Notes: generated by a model from the sequence alone, not told the origin. Shown: positions 34,993 to 46,780, counted from the stretch's first letter. The stretch: DNA of 64,000 nt from Bradyrhizobium sp. AUGA SZCCT0158 (GCF_018130065.1 NZ_JAFCME010000006.1:1-64000); one strand, 5' to 3'. Program-made: numbers and translations.

Positions 34993-35009
34993 TGCACAAG
35001 ATTTGTGCT
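34993..35009. promoter_or_regulatory. NtrC-type binding site upstream of dusB-ntrBC
   Basis: The sequence TGCAC-N7-GTGCT is near-identical to the NtrC consensus (TGCAC-N7-GTGCA) and contains a perfect GCACAA/TTGTGC palindrome. It lies about 55 bases before the dusB start. Three TGCA copies also occur nearby, around 34936-34953. In rhizobia the dusB(nifR3)-ntrB-ntrC operon is known to be autoregulated by NtrC, which fits. Confidence 0.55.
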
Positions 35010-35063
35010 CACAATATGCGCCGACAGTAGCAATGCCGCTGCTGCCCTACCAATGAGAACACC

Positions 35064-36098
35064 GTGACCGGCTTGGACGACCCACGCCCTAAGACGTTGA
35101 AGATAGGCGACATTTCGGTCGCCAACCGGGTTCTTCTGGCGCCGATGTCCGGCATTACCGATGTCCCCTTTCGACGCCTTGCCGCCGCCCTTGGGGCGGG
35201 ACTCGTCGTCTCCGAGATGACCGCCAGCGACGATCTCGTGCATGGCCGGCCGATGTCGGTGTTGCGTTGCGAGGCGACCGGGATCGGCCCGCATGTGGTT
35301 CAGCTTGCAGGCTGTCAAACCCACTGGATGTCGGAAGGGGCGAGGATTGCCGAGGCTGGTGGCGCCGACATCATCGATATCAACATGGGTTGCCCGGCGC
35401 GGCACGTGACCGGCGGCCAGTCCGGCTCGGCGCTGATGCGCGATCTCGACCATGCGCTCAAACTGATCGAAGCGACGATCGCGGCCGTCAAGATTCCGGT
35501 GACGCTGAAGATGCGGCTCGGCTGGGACCACGGCTCGCTCAACGCCCCCGAACTCGCGCGCCGCGCGGAAGCCGCCGGCGTGCAGATGATTACGGTGCAC
35601 GGCCGCACGCGCTGTCAATTCTACAAGGGCGAGGCGGACTGGAGCGCGGTGCGCGCGGTCAAGGATGCGATCTCGGTGCCGCTCGTCGTCAACGGTGACA
35701 TCACGTCGTTCGAAAAGGCGGTCAGCGCGCTCGGAATGTCTGACGCCGATGCCGTGATGATCGGGCGCGGTGCGCAGGGGCAGCCCTGGTTGCCCGGCCA
35801 GATCGGACGCCAGCTGGAAACCGGAAAGCCCGAAGCCGCCCCCTCGTTGGCCGAACAACTCGCCCACATCCGCGCGCTCTATGACGAAGTCTGCCGCCTT
35901 TACGGCTTGCGCATCGGCCTCAAGCACGCGCGCAAGCATCTCGGCTGGGCGCTCGAGATCGCTGCCGAATGCAGCCGCGCGCCGGCGGAGAAACTCAAGA
36001 GCTGGCGGCAAAAGATACTGACTTCGGAGGATCCGCACCGGGTACATCGATCGCTCCAGGACGCCTACGACGATTTTGCATGGAGTGCTGCAGCATGA
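35064..36098 (+). CDS. dusB: tRNA-dihydrouridine synthase B
   Basis: A 344-residue flavin enzyme that reduces uridine in tRNA (NifR3/DusB family). It has [15 protein letters not shown] (FMN loop), [22 protein letters not shown] with the catalytic Cys, [17 protein letters not shown] and VVNGDI near the FMN phosphate site. Start is a GTG with an AT-rich upstream region carrying an NtrC-type site. Its stop codon overlaps the ntrB start (ATGA), so it is the first gene of the nitrogen operon, as in other rhizobia. Confidence 0.95.
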   Translation: MTGLDDPRPKTLKIGDISVANRVLLAPMSGITDVPFRRLAAALGAGLVVSEMTASDDLVHGRPMSVLRCEATGIGPHVVQLAGCQTHWMSEGARIAEAGGADIIDINMGCPARHVTGGQSGSALMRDLDHALKLIEATIAAVKIPVTLKMRLGWDHGSLNAPELARRAEAAGVQMITVHGRTRCQFYKGEADWSAVRAVKDAISVPLVVNGDITSFEKAVSALGMSDADAVMIGRGAQGQPWLPGQIGRQLETGKPEAAPSLAEQLAHIRALYDEVCRLYGLRIGLKHARKHLGWALEIAAECSRAPAEKLKSWRQKILTSEDPHRVHRSLQDAYDDFAWSAAA

Positions 36099-37270
36099 AT
36101 TCGGCCGCAGAACAACGCCGGCGCTTGCCCTCCGAAAGCGATGCGATCCTCAATGCGCTGCCGAATCCGGTGCTGCTGATCGCGCCCGACGGGCGCATCA
36201 TCGACGCCAACATCGCCGCCGAATCGTTCTTCGAGATTTCGACCCAGTTCCTGCAACGGCAGTCGCTGAAGGAGCTGGTGCCATTCGGCAGTCCGCTGCT
36301 GGCGCTGATCGATCAGGTGCGATCGAGCGGCTCGCCAGTCAACGAGTACAAGGTCGATCTCGGCACGCCCAGGATCGGCGGCGACCGCCAGGTCGATCTT
36401 CACGTCGCACCGTTGACGGAGCGACCGGGCCACATCGTCGTGATGCTGCAGGAGCGCACCATCGCCGACAAGATGGACCGGCAATTGACGCATCGGAGCG
36501 CGGCGCGTTCGGTGATCGCGCTGGCCGCGATGCTGGCGCATGAAATCAAGAACCCGCTGTCCGGCATTCGCGGCGCGGCGCAATTGCTCGAGCAGGCGGC
36601 CTCATCCGAGGACCGCATGCTGACGCGGCTGATCTGCGACGAGGCCGACCGCATCGTCACGCTGGTCGACCGCATGGAAGTGTTCGGCGACGACCGGCCG
36701 GTGGCGCGCGGTCCCGTCAACATTCATTCCGTGCTCGACCACGTCAAACGACTGGCGCAATCGGGCTTTGCCCGCAACGTCCGCTTTGTCGAGGAATACG
36801 ATCCGTCGCTGCCGCCGGTGCTGGCCAATCAGGACCAGCTCATTCAGGTCTTCCTCAATCTGGTGAAGAACGCCGCCGAGGCGGTCGCCGATCTCGGCAG
36901 CGATGCCGAAATCCAGCTTACCACCGCGTTCCGCCCGGGTGTCCGCCTGTCGGTGCCGGGCAAGAAGTCGCGGGTATCGCTGCCGCTTGAATTCTGCGTC
37001 AAGGACAACGGCTCCGGCGTGCCGGAAGACCTGTTGCCGAACCTGTTCGATCCGTTCGTGACCACCAAGCAAACCGGCAGCGGGCTCGGTCTCGCGCTCG
37101 TCGCGAAAATCGTCGGCGATCACGGCGGTATCATCGAATGCGAATCCCAGCCGCGGAAGACCACGTTTCGCGTGCTGCTGCCGATGTTCAGCGCCACCAA
37201 ACAATTCGACCAAAGCAATCGCGATGACGTTTCGGGTACGCCATCGCCTGCCTCACAGGCCGCAAGATGA
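36095..37270 (+). CDS. ntrB: Nitrogen regulation sensor kinase NtrB
   Basis: A 391-residue soluble histidine kinase. An N-terminal PAS domain (about residues 15-115: [29 protein letters not shown]) precedes the HisKA domain with the phospho-acceptor His in [24 protein letters not shown]. The ATPase domain has [10 protein letters not shown] (N-box), [34 protein letters not shown] (G and F boxes). It has no transmembrane helix, in line with PII-controlled NtrB. It is coupled to dusB by a four-base overlap and lies 10 bases before ntrC. Confidence 0.95.
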   Translation: MNSAAEQRRRLPSESDAILNALPNPVLLIAPDGRIIDANIAAESFFEISTQFLQRQSLKELVPFGSPLLALIDQVRSSGSPVNEYKVDLGTPRIGGDRQVDLHVAPLTERPGHIVVMLQERTIADKMDRQLTHRSAARSVIALAAMLAHEIKNPLSGIRGAAQLLEQAASSEDRMLTRLICDEADRIVTLVDRMEVFGDDRPVARGPVNIHSVLDHVKRLAQSGFARNVRFVEEYDPSLPPVLANQDQLIQVFLNLVKNAAEAVADLGSDAEIQLTTAFRPGVRLSVPGKKSRVSLPLEFCVKDNGSGVPEDLLPNLFDPFVTTKQTGSGLGLALVAKIVGDHGGIIECESQPRKTTFRVLLPMFSATKQFDQSNRDDVSGTPSPASQAAR

Positions 37271-37279
37271 GGAATATCA

Positions 37280-38722
<1,443 letters not shown>

Positions 38723-38868
38723 CCGGTTAGACCTCGTCGAAATGCTGGTACAGAACGCTTTCGCGGCGGGCTGCGCCGCGGAATTGTCGCAATTTGGCAA
38801 CATTGTGATATGAATGCATCAGTCCGCGGCAGGCGGACACAAAGCCTTTCAGATCACCGATTGCCGGA

Positions 38869-41217
38869 ATGACCACCGCAGACACCTCGGCGCCTACATT
38901 TGACCCGTCGCTTGCCCAGTCCACAGGAGGAATCCTGCGGAAGTGGGTGGCGCCGTTTGCGGTCGGGATCGCGCTGCTGTCGGCGTTCCTGACCTTTGTG
39001 GTGCTGAGCGGCCTGACACCGATCGAACCTTCGCGCAACGTCGTCTACTCCTTCCTGCTGATCAATGCCGCATGCATCCTGTTGCTGGTTGCCATCATCA
39101 TCCGCGAAGTCTGGCTGGTGGTGCAGGCGCGGCGCCGCGGCAAGGCGGCGGCCAGGCTGCACGTCCAGATCGTGGGTCTGTTCTCGGTGATTGCCGTGCT
39201 GCCGGCAGTGCTGGTGGCGATCGTGGCCAACGTCACCATCGATCGCGGCCTCGACCGGCTATTCTCGGGCCCGACGCGGGAGGTAATCCAGAATTCGCTG
39301 ATCATCGCGCGGGCCTACACCTACGAGCACGCGCAGCTCATCAATGGCGACATCCTGGGCATGGCCAATGATATCGCCAACGCGTGGCCGTTGTTCGTCC
39401 AGGACCGGCGTACGTTTCTGGAATTGCTGACGGCGAGTGCCTCCAAGCGCAACTTGCCGGGCACCATGCTGCTCGACAAGGAAGGCAACGTCGTGGTGTC
39501 CGCGCAAACCGGCATCAGGCAAGCCTTTGCGACGCCGCCAAAGGAATTGCTCGACAATGTCGGCGAGGACAAACCCGAGATTTCGGTTTTCCCGGAAGAG
39601 AATTACGTCGCCGCGGTGGTCCGCCTGCGGGCCTTCGACGATACCTTCCTCTACGTCGCGCGCCTGCTCGATCCACGGGTGGTTGGGCAGTTGCGGCAGA
39701 CCCAGGCCAGCGTCGCCGAATATGCCCAGATCGAAGCACGCCGGCTCGGCATTCAGGTCGCCTTCGCGCTGATGTTCGCGGTGATCGCGCTTACGATTCT
39801 GATGGCGTCAGTGCTGATCGGGTTGAACTTTGCCAACTGGCTGGTGGCGCCGATCCGTAATTTGATGAGCGCCGCCAACATCGTCTCCACCGGCGATCTG
39901 CACGTCCAGGTACCCGTCCATAAATCGGAAGGCGATCTGGCCCAATTGGGCGAGACCTTCAACAAGATGACCCAGGAACTGCGCACCCAGCGCGATGAAC
40001 TGGTCAGCGCCAGCGACCTGATCGACAGCCGCCGCCGTTTCATCGAAGCGGTGCTGTCCTCGGCCAGCGCCGGCATCATCGGCGTCGATGCCTCCGGCAG
40101 CGTCGGCATCTTGAACCGTTCGGCGGAAAAACTCATCGGTCATGTGGAATCGGAAACGCTCGATCATCCGCTGTCGGACGTGCTGCCCGAACTCGACGAC
40201 ATGATGAAAACCGCCCGCGAGGGTACGCAGAAGCTGGTGCAGGGCCAGATCACCATCACCCGCGACGGCCATGAGAGCAATCTGTCGGTCCGCGTCAGCG
40301 CCGAACAGACCGGGCAATCGCGCGACAGCTACATCATCACGCTCGACGACATCACGGATTTGGTTTCTGCGCAGCGCACCTCGGCCTGGGGCGACGTGGC
40401 GCGCCGCATCGCCCACGAAATCAAGAATCCGCTGACGCCGATCCAGCTTTCGGCCGAACGTATCCGCCGCAAGTTCGGCAAGGTCATTATCGAGGACAAG
40501 GGCATCTTCGAGCAATGCACCGACACCATCGTGCGCCAGGTCGACGACATCAGGCGGATGGTCGACGAGTTCTCCCGCTTTGCGCGGATGCCGAAGCCGG
40601 TGATGGAAGGCGAGGACGTTGCCGATACCGTACGGCAGGCGGTATTCCTGATGAAAGTCGGGCATCCCGACCTCGATATCGAGACCGAAATCAAGCAAGA
40701 CCCGATTCGGGCGCAGTTCGACCGCCGGCTGATTTCGCAGGCTTTGACCAACATCATCAAGAACGCGACCGAAGCGATCGAGCAGGTTCCGCCGGACGAG
40801 CTTGGCAAGGGGCGTATCGATGTCGTCGCCGCGCAAGAGAACGACGATATCGTGATCGACGTGATAGACAACGGTATCGGCCTGCCTAAGACGGCTCGCG
40901 CGCGCCTGCTAGAGCCTTACGTGACGACGCGGCAGAAGGGCACCGGGCTTGGGCTCGCGATCGTCGGTCGGGTGCTGGAAGACCATGGCGGCCGCATCGA
41001 GCTCAAGGATGCCTCTGACTTCCGGCCGGGGCAGCGCGGGGCATGGATGCGGTTGCGCTTTGCCGTCTCCGGTCAGGCGCCGAAGGCTGAAGCGAAAGAA
41101 CCGGCTGCGGCCGTAAAAGAGCAGGGCGACGAAACAAAAGCGCCGGCTTCCGAAACCAATGAGGCGGCAAACGCGACTAATGATGAACCAAAAATCAAAG
41201 CCGCAACAGGCAACTGA
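38869..41217 (+). CDS. ntrY: Membrane sensor kinase NtrY
   Basis: A 782-residue sensor kinase. The N-terminus has four predicted helices in about 22-110 and another pair near 285-325 flanking a periplasmic sensor region. A HAMP domain (about 325-378) with LVAPIRNLMSAANIVSTGDL leads to a PAS-like segment and the HisKA box [25 protein letters not shown]. The ATPase has NIIKNATEAIEQ and DNGIGLPKTARARLLEPYVTTRQKGTGLGLAIVG. The C-terminal about 45 residues are Ala/Glu/Lys-rich and look disordered. It starts 146 bases after ntrC, so it may have its own promoter. It pairs with NtrX. Confidence 0.94.
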   Translation: MTTADTSAPTFDPSLAQSTGGILRKWVAPFAVGIALLSAFLTFVVLSGLTPIEPSRNVVYSFLLINAACILLLVAIIIREVWLVVQARRRGKAAARLHVQIVGLFSVIAVLPAVLVAIVANVTIDRGLDRLFSGPTREVIQNSLIIARAYTYEHAQLINGDILGMANDIANAWPLFVQDRRTFLELLTASASKRNLPGTMLLDKEGNVVVSAQTGIRQAFATPPKELLDNVGEDKPEISVFPEENYVAAVVRLRAFDDTFLYVARLLDPRVVGQLRQTQASVAEYAQIEARRLGIQVAFALMFAVIALTILMASVLIGLNFANWLVAPIRNLMSAANIVSTGDLHVQVPVHKSEGDLAQLGETFNKMTQELRTQRDELVSASDLIDSRRRFIEAVLSSASAGIIGVDASGSVGILNRSAEKLIGHVESETLDHPLSDVLPELDDMMKTAREGTQKLVQGQITITRDGHESNLSVRVSAEQTGQSRDSYIITLDDITDLVSAQRTSAWGDVARRIAHEIKNPLTPIQLSAERIRRKFGKVIIEDKGIFEQCTDTIVRQVDDIRRMVDEFSRFARMPKPVMEGEDVADTVRQAVFLMKVGHPDLDIETEIKQDPIRAQFDRRLISQALTNIIKNATEAIEQVPPDELGKGRIDVVAAQENDDIVIDVIDNGIGLPKTARARLLEPYVTTRQKGTGLGLAIVGRVLEDHGGRIELKDASDFRPGQRGAWMRLRFAVSGQAPKAEAKEPAAAVKEQGDETKAPASETNEAANATNDEPKIKAATGN

Positions 41218-41234
41218 CAAGACAGGTGTAACCC

Positions 41235-42605
41235 ATGGCCAGTGACATTCTGATTGTCGACGACGAAGCAGATATCCGGGACCTTGTTGCGGGCATTCTG
41301 GACGATGAGGGCTTCAGCACGCGGACCGCGCGCGACAGCGATTCGGCGCTCGCCGAGATCGCCAACCGTCGCCCCCATCTGGTGTTTCTCGACATCTGGC
41401 TGCAGGGCTCCAAGCTCGACGGCCTGCAATTGCTCGAGCAAATCAAGAAGGATCACGCCGACGTGCCCGTGGTGATGATCTCCGGCCACGGCAACATCGA
41501 AACGGCCGTCGCCGCGATCAAGCGCGGCGCCTATGACTTCATCGAAAAGCCCTTCAAATCGGACCGCCTGATCCTGGTGGCGACACGGGCGCTGGAAACC
41601 TCGCGCCTCAAGCGCGAGGTAAAAGAACTCAAGCAACTGGCTCCGGCTGCTAGCGTTCTGACCGGGCGCTCGGCCTGCATGAACCAGCTGCGCCAGACCA
41701 TCGACCGGGCAGCCAAGGCCAACAGCCGCATTCTGATCGTCGGCCCTCCCGGTTCAGGCAAGGAGCTGGCGGCGCGGACGCTGCATCACGCATCGAGCCG
41801 CGCCGAAGGGCCGTTCGTCGTCATCAACGCAGCGGCGATCACGCCGGAGCGGATGGAAGTCGAAATGTTCGGGGTCGAGCAGACCAATGGCGAACAGGCG
41901 CGCAAGGCCGGCGCACTCGAAGAGGCCCATGGCGGCACGCTGTTCATCGACGAAATCGCCGACATGCCGCGCGAAACCCAGAACAAGATCCTGCGCGTGC
42001 TGGTCGATCAGACCTTCCAGCGTTCGGGCGGCACCGCCAAGGTCCATGTCGACGTCCGCATCATCTCCTCGACCGCGCGCAATCTGGAAGAGGAGATCGC
42101 CGAAGGGCGCTTCCGCGAGGACCTTTATCACCGGCTATCGGTGGTGCCGATCCGGGTGCCCCCGCTGTCGGAACGCCGCGAAGATATTCCCGAACTGATC
42201 GACTACTTCATGGATCAGATTTCGATCGCGACCGGCCTGCCGAAACGCCAGATCGGCCAGGATGCCATGGCGGTGCTGCAGTCGCATGTCTGGCCCGGCA
42301 ACGTCCGCCAACTCCGCAATAACGTCGAGCGGGTGATGATCCTGGCCGGCGGCGGTCCGGAAGCGATCGTCACCGCCGACATGTTGCCGCAGGACGTCGG
42401 CTCGATGGTGCCGGCCATGCCGACCAGCAACAATGGCGAACACATCATGGGCTTGCCACTGCGCGAAGCGCGCGAAGTGTTCGAGCGCGACTATCTGATT
42501 GCCCAGATCAGCCGGTTCTCGGGCAATATCTCTCGCACGGCGGAATTCGTCGGCATGGAGCGGTCGGCCCTGCATCGCAAGCTCAAGGCGCTCGGAGTTG
42601 GTTGA
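41235..42605 (+). CDS. ntrX: Response regulator NtrX
   Basis: A 456-residue NtrC-family regulator. Receiver: VDDEADIR and the Asp in HLVFLDIWLQGSKLDGLQLLE. The AAA+ domain has Walker A GPPGSGKELAARTLHHASSR and Walker B GGTLFIDEIADMPRET, and DLYHRLSVVPIRVPPLSERR is conserved. Where NtrC has GAFTGA, this protein reads FGVEQTNGEQARKAGALEEA (near residue 213-232), so the sigma54-contact loop is not recognisable. The C-terminus has a Fis-type HTH (GNISRTAEFVGMERSALHRKLKAL). It starts 17 bases after ntrY. Confidence 0.94.
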   Translation: MASDILIVDDEADIRDLVAGILDDEGFSTRTARDSDSALAEIANRRPHLVFLDIWLQGSKLDGLQLLEQIKKDHADVPVVMISGHGNIETAVAAIKRGAYDFIEKPFKSDRLILVATRALETSRLKREVKELKQLAPAASVLTGRSACMNQLRQTIDRAAKANSRILIVGPPGSGKELAARTLHHASSRAEGPFVVINAAAITPERMEVEMFGVEQTNGEQARKAGALEEAHGGTLFIDEIADMPRETQNKILRVLVDQTFQRSGGTAKVHVDVRIISSTARNLEEEIAEGRFREDLYHRLSVVPIRVPPLSERREDIPELIDYFMDQISIATGLPKRQIGQDAMAVLQSHVWPGNVRQLRNNVERVMILAGGGPEAIVTADMLPQDVGSMVPAMPTSNNGEHIMGLPLREAREVFERDYLIAQISRFSGNISRTAEFVGMERSALHRKLKALGVG

Positions 42606-42920
42606 GCACGTGTTGCGCGAAAGCTATTTGCATCGCTTATTCGCGTGCTAGCCGGGCGGCGGCCGCAAGCGATTCTACGCCACCGATCCATGCAGTTGCT
42701 TGAGAATATTCATCTCTTTCCGGAGCTCTACGGAGAATGGTCACTAGGTTCCGCGTGGGTGACGCGCGAACTGGCTTGCCTAAAAACCGCGCGTACCCTC
42801 TAATCGAACTGCCGAGCCGACCGGAGGGGGATCTCAGGGGAAGCCGGCAGCCGGGGCAGGCTCCGTCAGAGAGCAACAACCGGTTAACAAAAAGAAGCAC
42901 AAGACGGCGGGACAAAAACA
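42606..42920. other. Gap between ntrX and hfq
   Basis: This 315-base stretch has no credible frame. It has a C/G-rich part near 42820-42870 with a small CCGGC-A-GCCGG palindrome (42844-42854). It presumably holds the hfq promoter, since a separate promoter for hfq is common, but no -10/-35 pair was convincing. No terminator with a T-run is visible after ntrX. Confidence 0.4.
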
Positions 42921-43169
42921 ATGGCGGCAGACCGCGCACAAAACCTACAAGACACCTTCCTAAATCACGTTCGCAAAACCAAAACGCCACTAACGATCTT
43001 TCTGGTCAACGGAGTAAAGCTGCAGGGGATTGTCACCTGGTTCGACAATTTCTGCCTGCTGCTTCGGCGCGACGGTCACTCGCAGCTTGTATACAAGCAC
43101 GCGATCTCGACCATCATGCCGGGCGCTCCGATCCAGTTGTTCGAAGGCGGTGAGGATGCTCCGGCTTGA
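42921..43169 (+). CDS. hfq: RNA-binding chaperone Hfq
   Basis: An 82-residue Hfq. The Sm1 motif is in [36 protein letters not shown] and the Sm2 motif in [12 protein letters not shown], with the conserved KH that binds RNA A-tails. The C-terminal tail is short, as in alphaproteobacteria. It is located after ntrX and 11 bases before hflX, the usual arrangement. Confidence 0.97.
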   Translation: MAADRAQNLQDTFLNHVRKTKTPLTIFLVNGVKLQGIVTWFDNFCLLLRRDGHSQLVYKHAISTIMPGAPIQLFEGGEDAPA

Positions 43170-43180
43170 GAGTGACCTGA

Positions 43181-44557
43181 TTGGAACCCCTCAATCGTGA
43201 AGGGGGCGCCGACCGTCCGCGGTCGGCGGGGGGCAAACAGACCGGGCGGGTGATCGTCATCGGTCCTTATTTGCGTATGCGCCGCGGCGATGTCGATGCG
43301 CAAGCGAACGAGGCTGTGCGCGATTCCGAGGCGCGGCTGGAGGAGGCCGCAGGTCTGGCGCGCGCCATCGACCTGTCGGTCGGCGATTCCCTGATCGCTC
43401 CGATCAGCCAGATCAGGCCTGCCACCTATCTCGGAAAGGGCAAGGTCGAGGAGATCCTCGGCCTCATCAAAGGCCATGACATTGAACTCGTGGTGATGGA
43501 CTGCGCGTTGTCGCCGATCCAGCAGCGTAATCTCGAGAAGGCCTGGGACACCAAGGTGCTCGACCGTACCGGGCTGATCCTGGAAATCTTCGGCCGTCGC
43601 GCCAAGACCAAGGAAGGCTCGCTGCAGGTCGAGCTTGCGCATCTGAATTATCAGCGCAGCCGGCTGGTGCGATCATGGACCCATCTGGAGCGCCAGCGCG
43701 GCGGCTTCGGCTTCATGGGCGGCCCAGGAGAGACCCAGATCGAGGCCGACCGACGCCTGATCGGCGACCGCATCACGCGCCTTGAGAACGAAATCAAGAA
43801 GGTGCAGGCGACGCGACGGCTGCATCGTGCCGGCCGCCAGCGGGTGCCGTATCGCGTGGTCGCGCTGGTCGGCTACACCAACGCCGGCAAGTCGACGCTG
43901 TTCAACCGCCTGACCCGCGCCGACGTCCAGGCCGCCGATATGCTGTTTGCTACACTGGATCCTACATTGCGCGCGCTGAGCCTGCCGCATGGCGGCAAGG
44001 CGATGCTGTCGGACACGGTCGGATTCATTTCCAACCTGCCGACGCAACTGGTGGCCGCGTTTCGCGCCACGCTGGAAGAGGTGCTGGAAGCGGACATCAT
44101 CCTGCACGTCCGCGACATCTCGCACGAGGACGCGGAGGCACAGGAGCGCGACGTCGATGCCGTGCTGCGCCAGCTCGGGATCGACCCGGACGCAGGCGCG
44201 CGCATCCTCGAAGTCTGGAACAAGATCGATCGCTTCGATCCCGAGGAGCGTGACAACCTGCGCAACATGGCCGCGCGCCGGCCAGAAGAGCGGCCGTGCT
44301 TCCTGGTATCCGCCGAGACCGGCGAGGGGATCGAGACGCTGCTGACCGCGATCGAGGATCGGCTCGCCGCCTTCCGGATGACGCTCGATCTTTCGATCGA
44401 CGCCTCCGATGGCGCCGGCATCAGCTGGCTGCATCGTAACGCCGAGGTGCTCACCAAGGAGCTTCACGGCGAGCGGTTCGACATGACGGTGCGGGTCGAC
44501 GAAACCAAGCGCGATATCGTGGTCAGCCGCTTTGCGGCCGTGCCGCATGTGGCTTGA
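43181..44557 (+). CDS. hflX: Ribosome-associated GTPase HflX
   Basis: A 458-residue GTPase that splits and rescues stalled ribosomes. The N-terminal HflX domain has YLGKGKVEEIL and LVVMDCALSPIQQRNLEKAWDTKVLDRTGLILEIFG, then GGPGETQIEADRRLIGDRI. The G domain has GYTNAGKSTLFNRLT (G1), LSDTVGFISNLP (G3) and VWNKIDRFD (G4). It is predicted to start at a TTG 11 bases after the hfq stop; this choice gives the MEP-type N-terminus seen in relatives. It ends convergently with a NTF2-like gene 22 bases later. Confidence 0.92.
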   Translation: MEPLNREGGADRPRSAGGKQTGRVIVIGPYLRMRRGDVDAQANEAVRDSEARLEEAAGLARAIDLSVGDSLIAPISQIRPATYLGKGKVEEILGLIKGHDIELVVMDCALSPIQQRNLEKAWDTKVLDRTGLILEIFGRRAKTKEGSLQVELAHLNYQRSRLVRSWTHLERQRGGFGFMGGPGETQIEADRRLIGDRITRLENEIKKVQATRRLHRAGRQRVPYRVVALVGYTNAGKSTLFNRLTRADVQAADMLFATLDPTLRALSLPHGGKAMLSDTVGFISNLPTQLVAAFRATLEEVLEADIILHVRDISHEDAEAQERDVDAVLRQLGIDPDAGARILEVWNKIDRFDPEERDNLRNMAARRPEERPCFLVSAETGEGIETLLTAIEDRLAAFRMTLDLSIDASDGAGISWLHRNAEVLTKELHGERFDMTVRVDETKRDIVVSRFAAVPHVA

Positions 44558-44579
44558 AGCTCATCGTGTTCCTGGCGCA

Positions 44580-44987
44580 CTATGGCTCGGCGGGAAACGA
44601 ATGGTGTTCGTGCGCGATTTTCCATGCACCGTCAACTTTCCGCAAGCCGACAGTCAGGCGCAGCTGGGGTGTGCTGTCCTTCTCCAGCGAGGCTCTTGTT
44701 CCGCACCGGAGTAATGCCGTGGCGAATGCGACGGTGTCGCCAGCTTTTACATCGAGCTGAGCGATCTCGAACATGCCGCTTCCTTCTTCGAGCCAGTTGA
44801 AGAACGCAGTCCACGAATTTCGATAGGCGTCAATGCCGCGCAATTCGACAGGCGGCGGCACGTCGAACATCACCATATCGCCGGTGTGGTGAGCGAGGAC
44901 GGCCTCTATTTCGCGGGAGCGTACCCCAAGAGCCCATTCTTCAATCAAACGGCGTATTTTGATTTCCTCTGATTTGTTCGCAGTCAT
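44580..44987 (-). CDS. SnoaL/NTF2-like family protein
   Basis: A 135-residue cone-fold protein. It has MTANKSEEIKIRRLIEEWALGVRSREIEAVLAHHTGDMVMFDVPPPVELRG (helix 1 and the polar cavity), NSWTAFFNWLEEG, and LRLTVGLRKVDGAWKIAHEHHSFP, the diagnostic last strand. Members act as ketosteroid-isomerase-like enzymes or hydrolases, or just bind small ligands. It is single-gene and lies convergent with hflX. No function can be named. Confidence 0.82.
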   Translation of the reverse strand: MTANKSEEIKIRRLIEEWALGVRSREIEAVLAHHTGDMVMFDVPPPVELRGIDAYRNSWTAFFNWLEEGSGMFEIAQLDVKAGDTVAFATALLRCGTRASLEKDSTPQLRLTVGLRKVDGAWKIAHEHHSFPAEP

Positions 44988-45102
44988 GCTGCCCCTCCGG
45001 GATCGTCATTATCGATACCCCAAGGACGAGTAAGACGGTGTCGAACCGACACCACCTGAAGGACTGCCCGTTCACGACTTCGTGCATGCCCACCGTATGG
45101 GT

Positions 45103-45933
45103 TCAGCGGGCGGCCGACCGCTCCTTGCGTTTCGCCTCATCCCACAGCGCGTCCATCTCTTCCAGTGTCGCCACTTCTAATGAACGTCCGTTCGCCGCCA
45201 ACGCGCGTTCGATGTAGGCAAAGCGGCGCTCGAATTTCGCGTTGGTGCCGCGCAGCGCTGCTTCGGGATCGGCGCCGACATGCCGCGCCAGATTGACCAG
45301 GGCGAACAGGAGATCGCCGGTCTCGCTTGCGAGCTCTTCCGCATCGCCCTTGTCGAGCGCGGCCTCGATCTCGTCAGCCTCCTCGCGGATCTTGTGCAGC
45401 ACGGCTCGGGGATCGTTCCAGTCGAAGCCGACGGTCGAGGCCTTGCGCTGCAATTCCATCGCGCGCGTCAGCGCGGGCTGACCGGCCTTGACGCTCGACA
45501 GCAACGATTTGGGTCCAGCCGACTCCGGCGGCCGGCGCACGGCGCGTTCGGCCTTTTCCTCGGCCTTGATGCGCTCCCAGGCGCTCTTGACGCCGGCCGG
45601 CTGGATGTTGCCGTCCTTGTCGGCGAAGACGTGTGGGTGCCGCCTTATCATCTTTCTTGTGACCGCCTCGACGACGTCGCCGAAAGCAAAGGCGTTCTGT
45701 TCTTCGGCCATGCGTGCGTGATAGACGACCTGCAGCAGGAGATCGCCGAGTTCCTCACGGAGATCGTCGAGATCGCCGCGGGTGATGGCGTCGACGACCT
45801 CATAGGCTTCCTCGATGGTGTAGGGCGCGATCGTCGCAAAATTCTGTTCGAGATCCCACGGACAACCGGTGACCGGCGTGCGCAGCGCCGCCATGATTTC
45901 GAGCAGCCGGGAAATATCGCGGGAAGGGGTCAT
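45103..45933 (-). CDS. mazG: Nucleoside triphosphate pyrophosphohydrolase MazG
   Basis: A 276-residue enzyme that hydrolyses non-canonical NTPs. Two MazG domains are seen: about 1-130 with TPVTGCPWDLEQNFATIAPYTIEEAYEVVDAI and LREELGDLLLQVVYHARMAEE, and about 140-260 with VGFDWNDPRAVLHKIREEADEIEAAL and LASETGDLLFALVNLARHV. ExxE-x12-ExxD metal-binding patterns are present in both. The ATG at 45933 was chosen because the family motif starts shortly after; an upstream frame runs into the queC region but lacks support. Confidence 0.93.
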   Translation of the reverse strand: MTPSRDISRLLEIMAALRTPVTGCPWDLEQNFATIAPYTIEEAYEVVDAITRGDLDDLREELGDLLLQVVYHARMAEEQNAFAFGDVVEAVTRKMIRRHPHVFADKDGNIQPAGVKSAWERIKAEEKAERAVRRPPESAGPKSLLSSVKAGQPALTRAMELQRKASTVGFDWNDPRAVLHKIREEADEIEAALDKGDAEELASETGDLLFALVNLARHVGADPEAALRGTNAKFERRFAYIERALAANGRSLEVATLEEMDALWDEAKRKERSAAR

Positions 45934-46066
45934 GGGTGTACCGACGCCAGGAGAGGAAAGACACGGCTTTATGCCGCAAGCGGCTGACCGATCCCAGCGG
46001 AACGCGCCGAAACCGGGTTGATTTCCACCGATTGGCCTGCGCGCCCGGGGATGGTAATGGGGCTCC

Positions 46067-46777
46067 ATGAGCGATCCGTCCCAATCCGAAACCGCGCTGG
46101 TGCTGTTTTCCGGCGGACAGGATTCCACCACCTGCCTGGCCTGGGCCCTGCAGCGCTTCGCGCGGGTCGAAATGCTGGGATTCAGCTACGGCCAGCGTCA
46201 CGCAATTGAGCTTGGGTGCCGGGATCGTCTGCTATCGGGCATCAAATCATTGCGGCCGGACTGGGCTTCGAGGCTCGGCGAGAGCCATACGCTCGAGATT
46301 CCGACGCTGGCGGAGATTTCCGACACCGCGCTGACGCGCGATGTCGCGATCGCGATGGGCGAGGACGGACTGCCCAATACATTCGTTCCCGGCCGCAATC
46401 TCGTGTTCCTGACCTTCGCAGCGGCGCTGGCGTACCGGCGCGGCATCCGCCACATCATCGGCGGCATGTGCGAGACGGATTATTCCGGCTACCCGGACTG
46501 CCGTGACGAGACCATCAAGGCGCTGCAGTCCGCGCTCAATCTCGGCATGGCCAGACAATTCGAACTGCACACGCCGCTGATGTGGCTGGACAAGGCCTCG
46601 ACCTGGAAGCTTGCACATGACCTCGGCGGGGCAGGGCTGGTCGACCTGATCCGCGAACATTCCCACACCTGTTATCTCGGCGAGCGGGGCGACCAGCACG
46701 ATTGGGGCTATGGCTGCGGCAAATGCCCGGCCTGCGCGTTGCGCGCCAAGGGCTGGCGCGAATATGCCGGCACGTAA
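46067..46777 (+). CDS. queC: 7-cyano-7-deazaguanine synthase
   Basis: A 236-residue QueC that makes preQ0 from 7-carboxy-7-deazaguanine, on the route to queuosine. The PP-loop is [17 protein letters not shown] near the N-terminus. The Zn-binding Cys motif near the C-terminus is [14 protein letters not shown]. No other que gene is within the window. It converges on the dctM gene, three bases from its stop. Confidence 0.95.
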   Translation: MSDPSQSETALVLFSGGQDSTTCLAWALQRFARVEMLGFSYGQRHAIELGCRDRLLSGIKSLRPDWASRLGESHTLEIPTLAEISDTALTRDVAIAMGEDGLPNTFVPGRNLVFLTFAAALAYRRGIRHIIGGMCETDYSGYPDCRDETIKALQSALNLGMARQFELHTPLMWLDKASTWKLAHDLGGAGLVDLIREHSHTCYLGERGDQHDWGYGCGKCPACALRAKGWREYAGT

Positions 46778-46780
46778 GCG

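Noticed and set aside
44988..45102. Possible small gene between the NTF2-like gene and mazG
   Set aside because: No frame with a start and ribosome site was seen.
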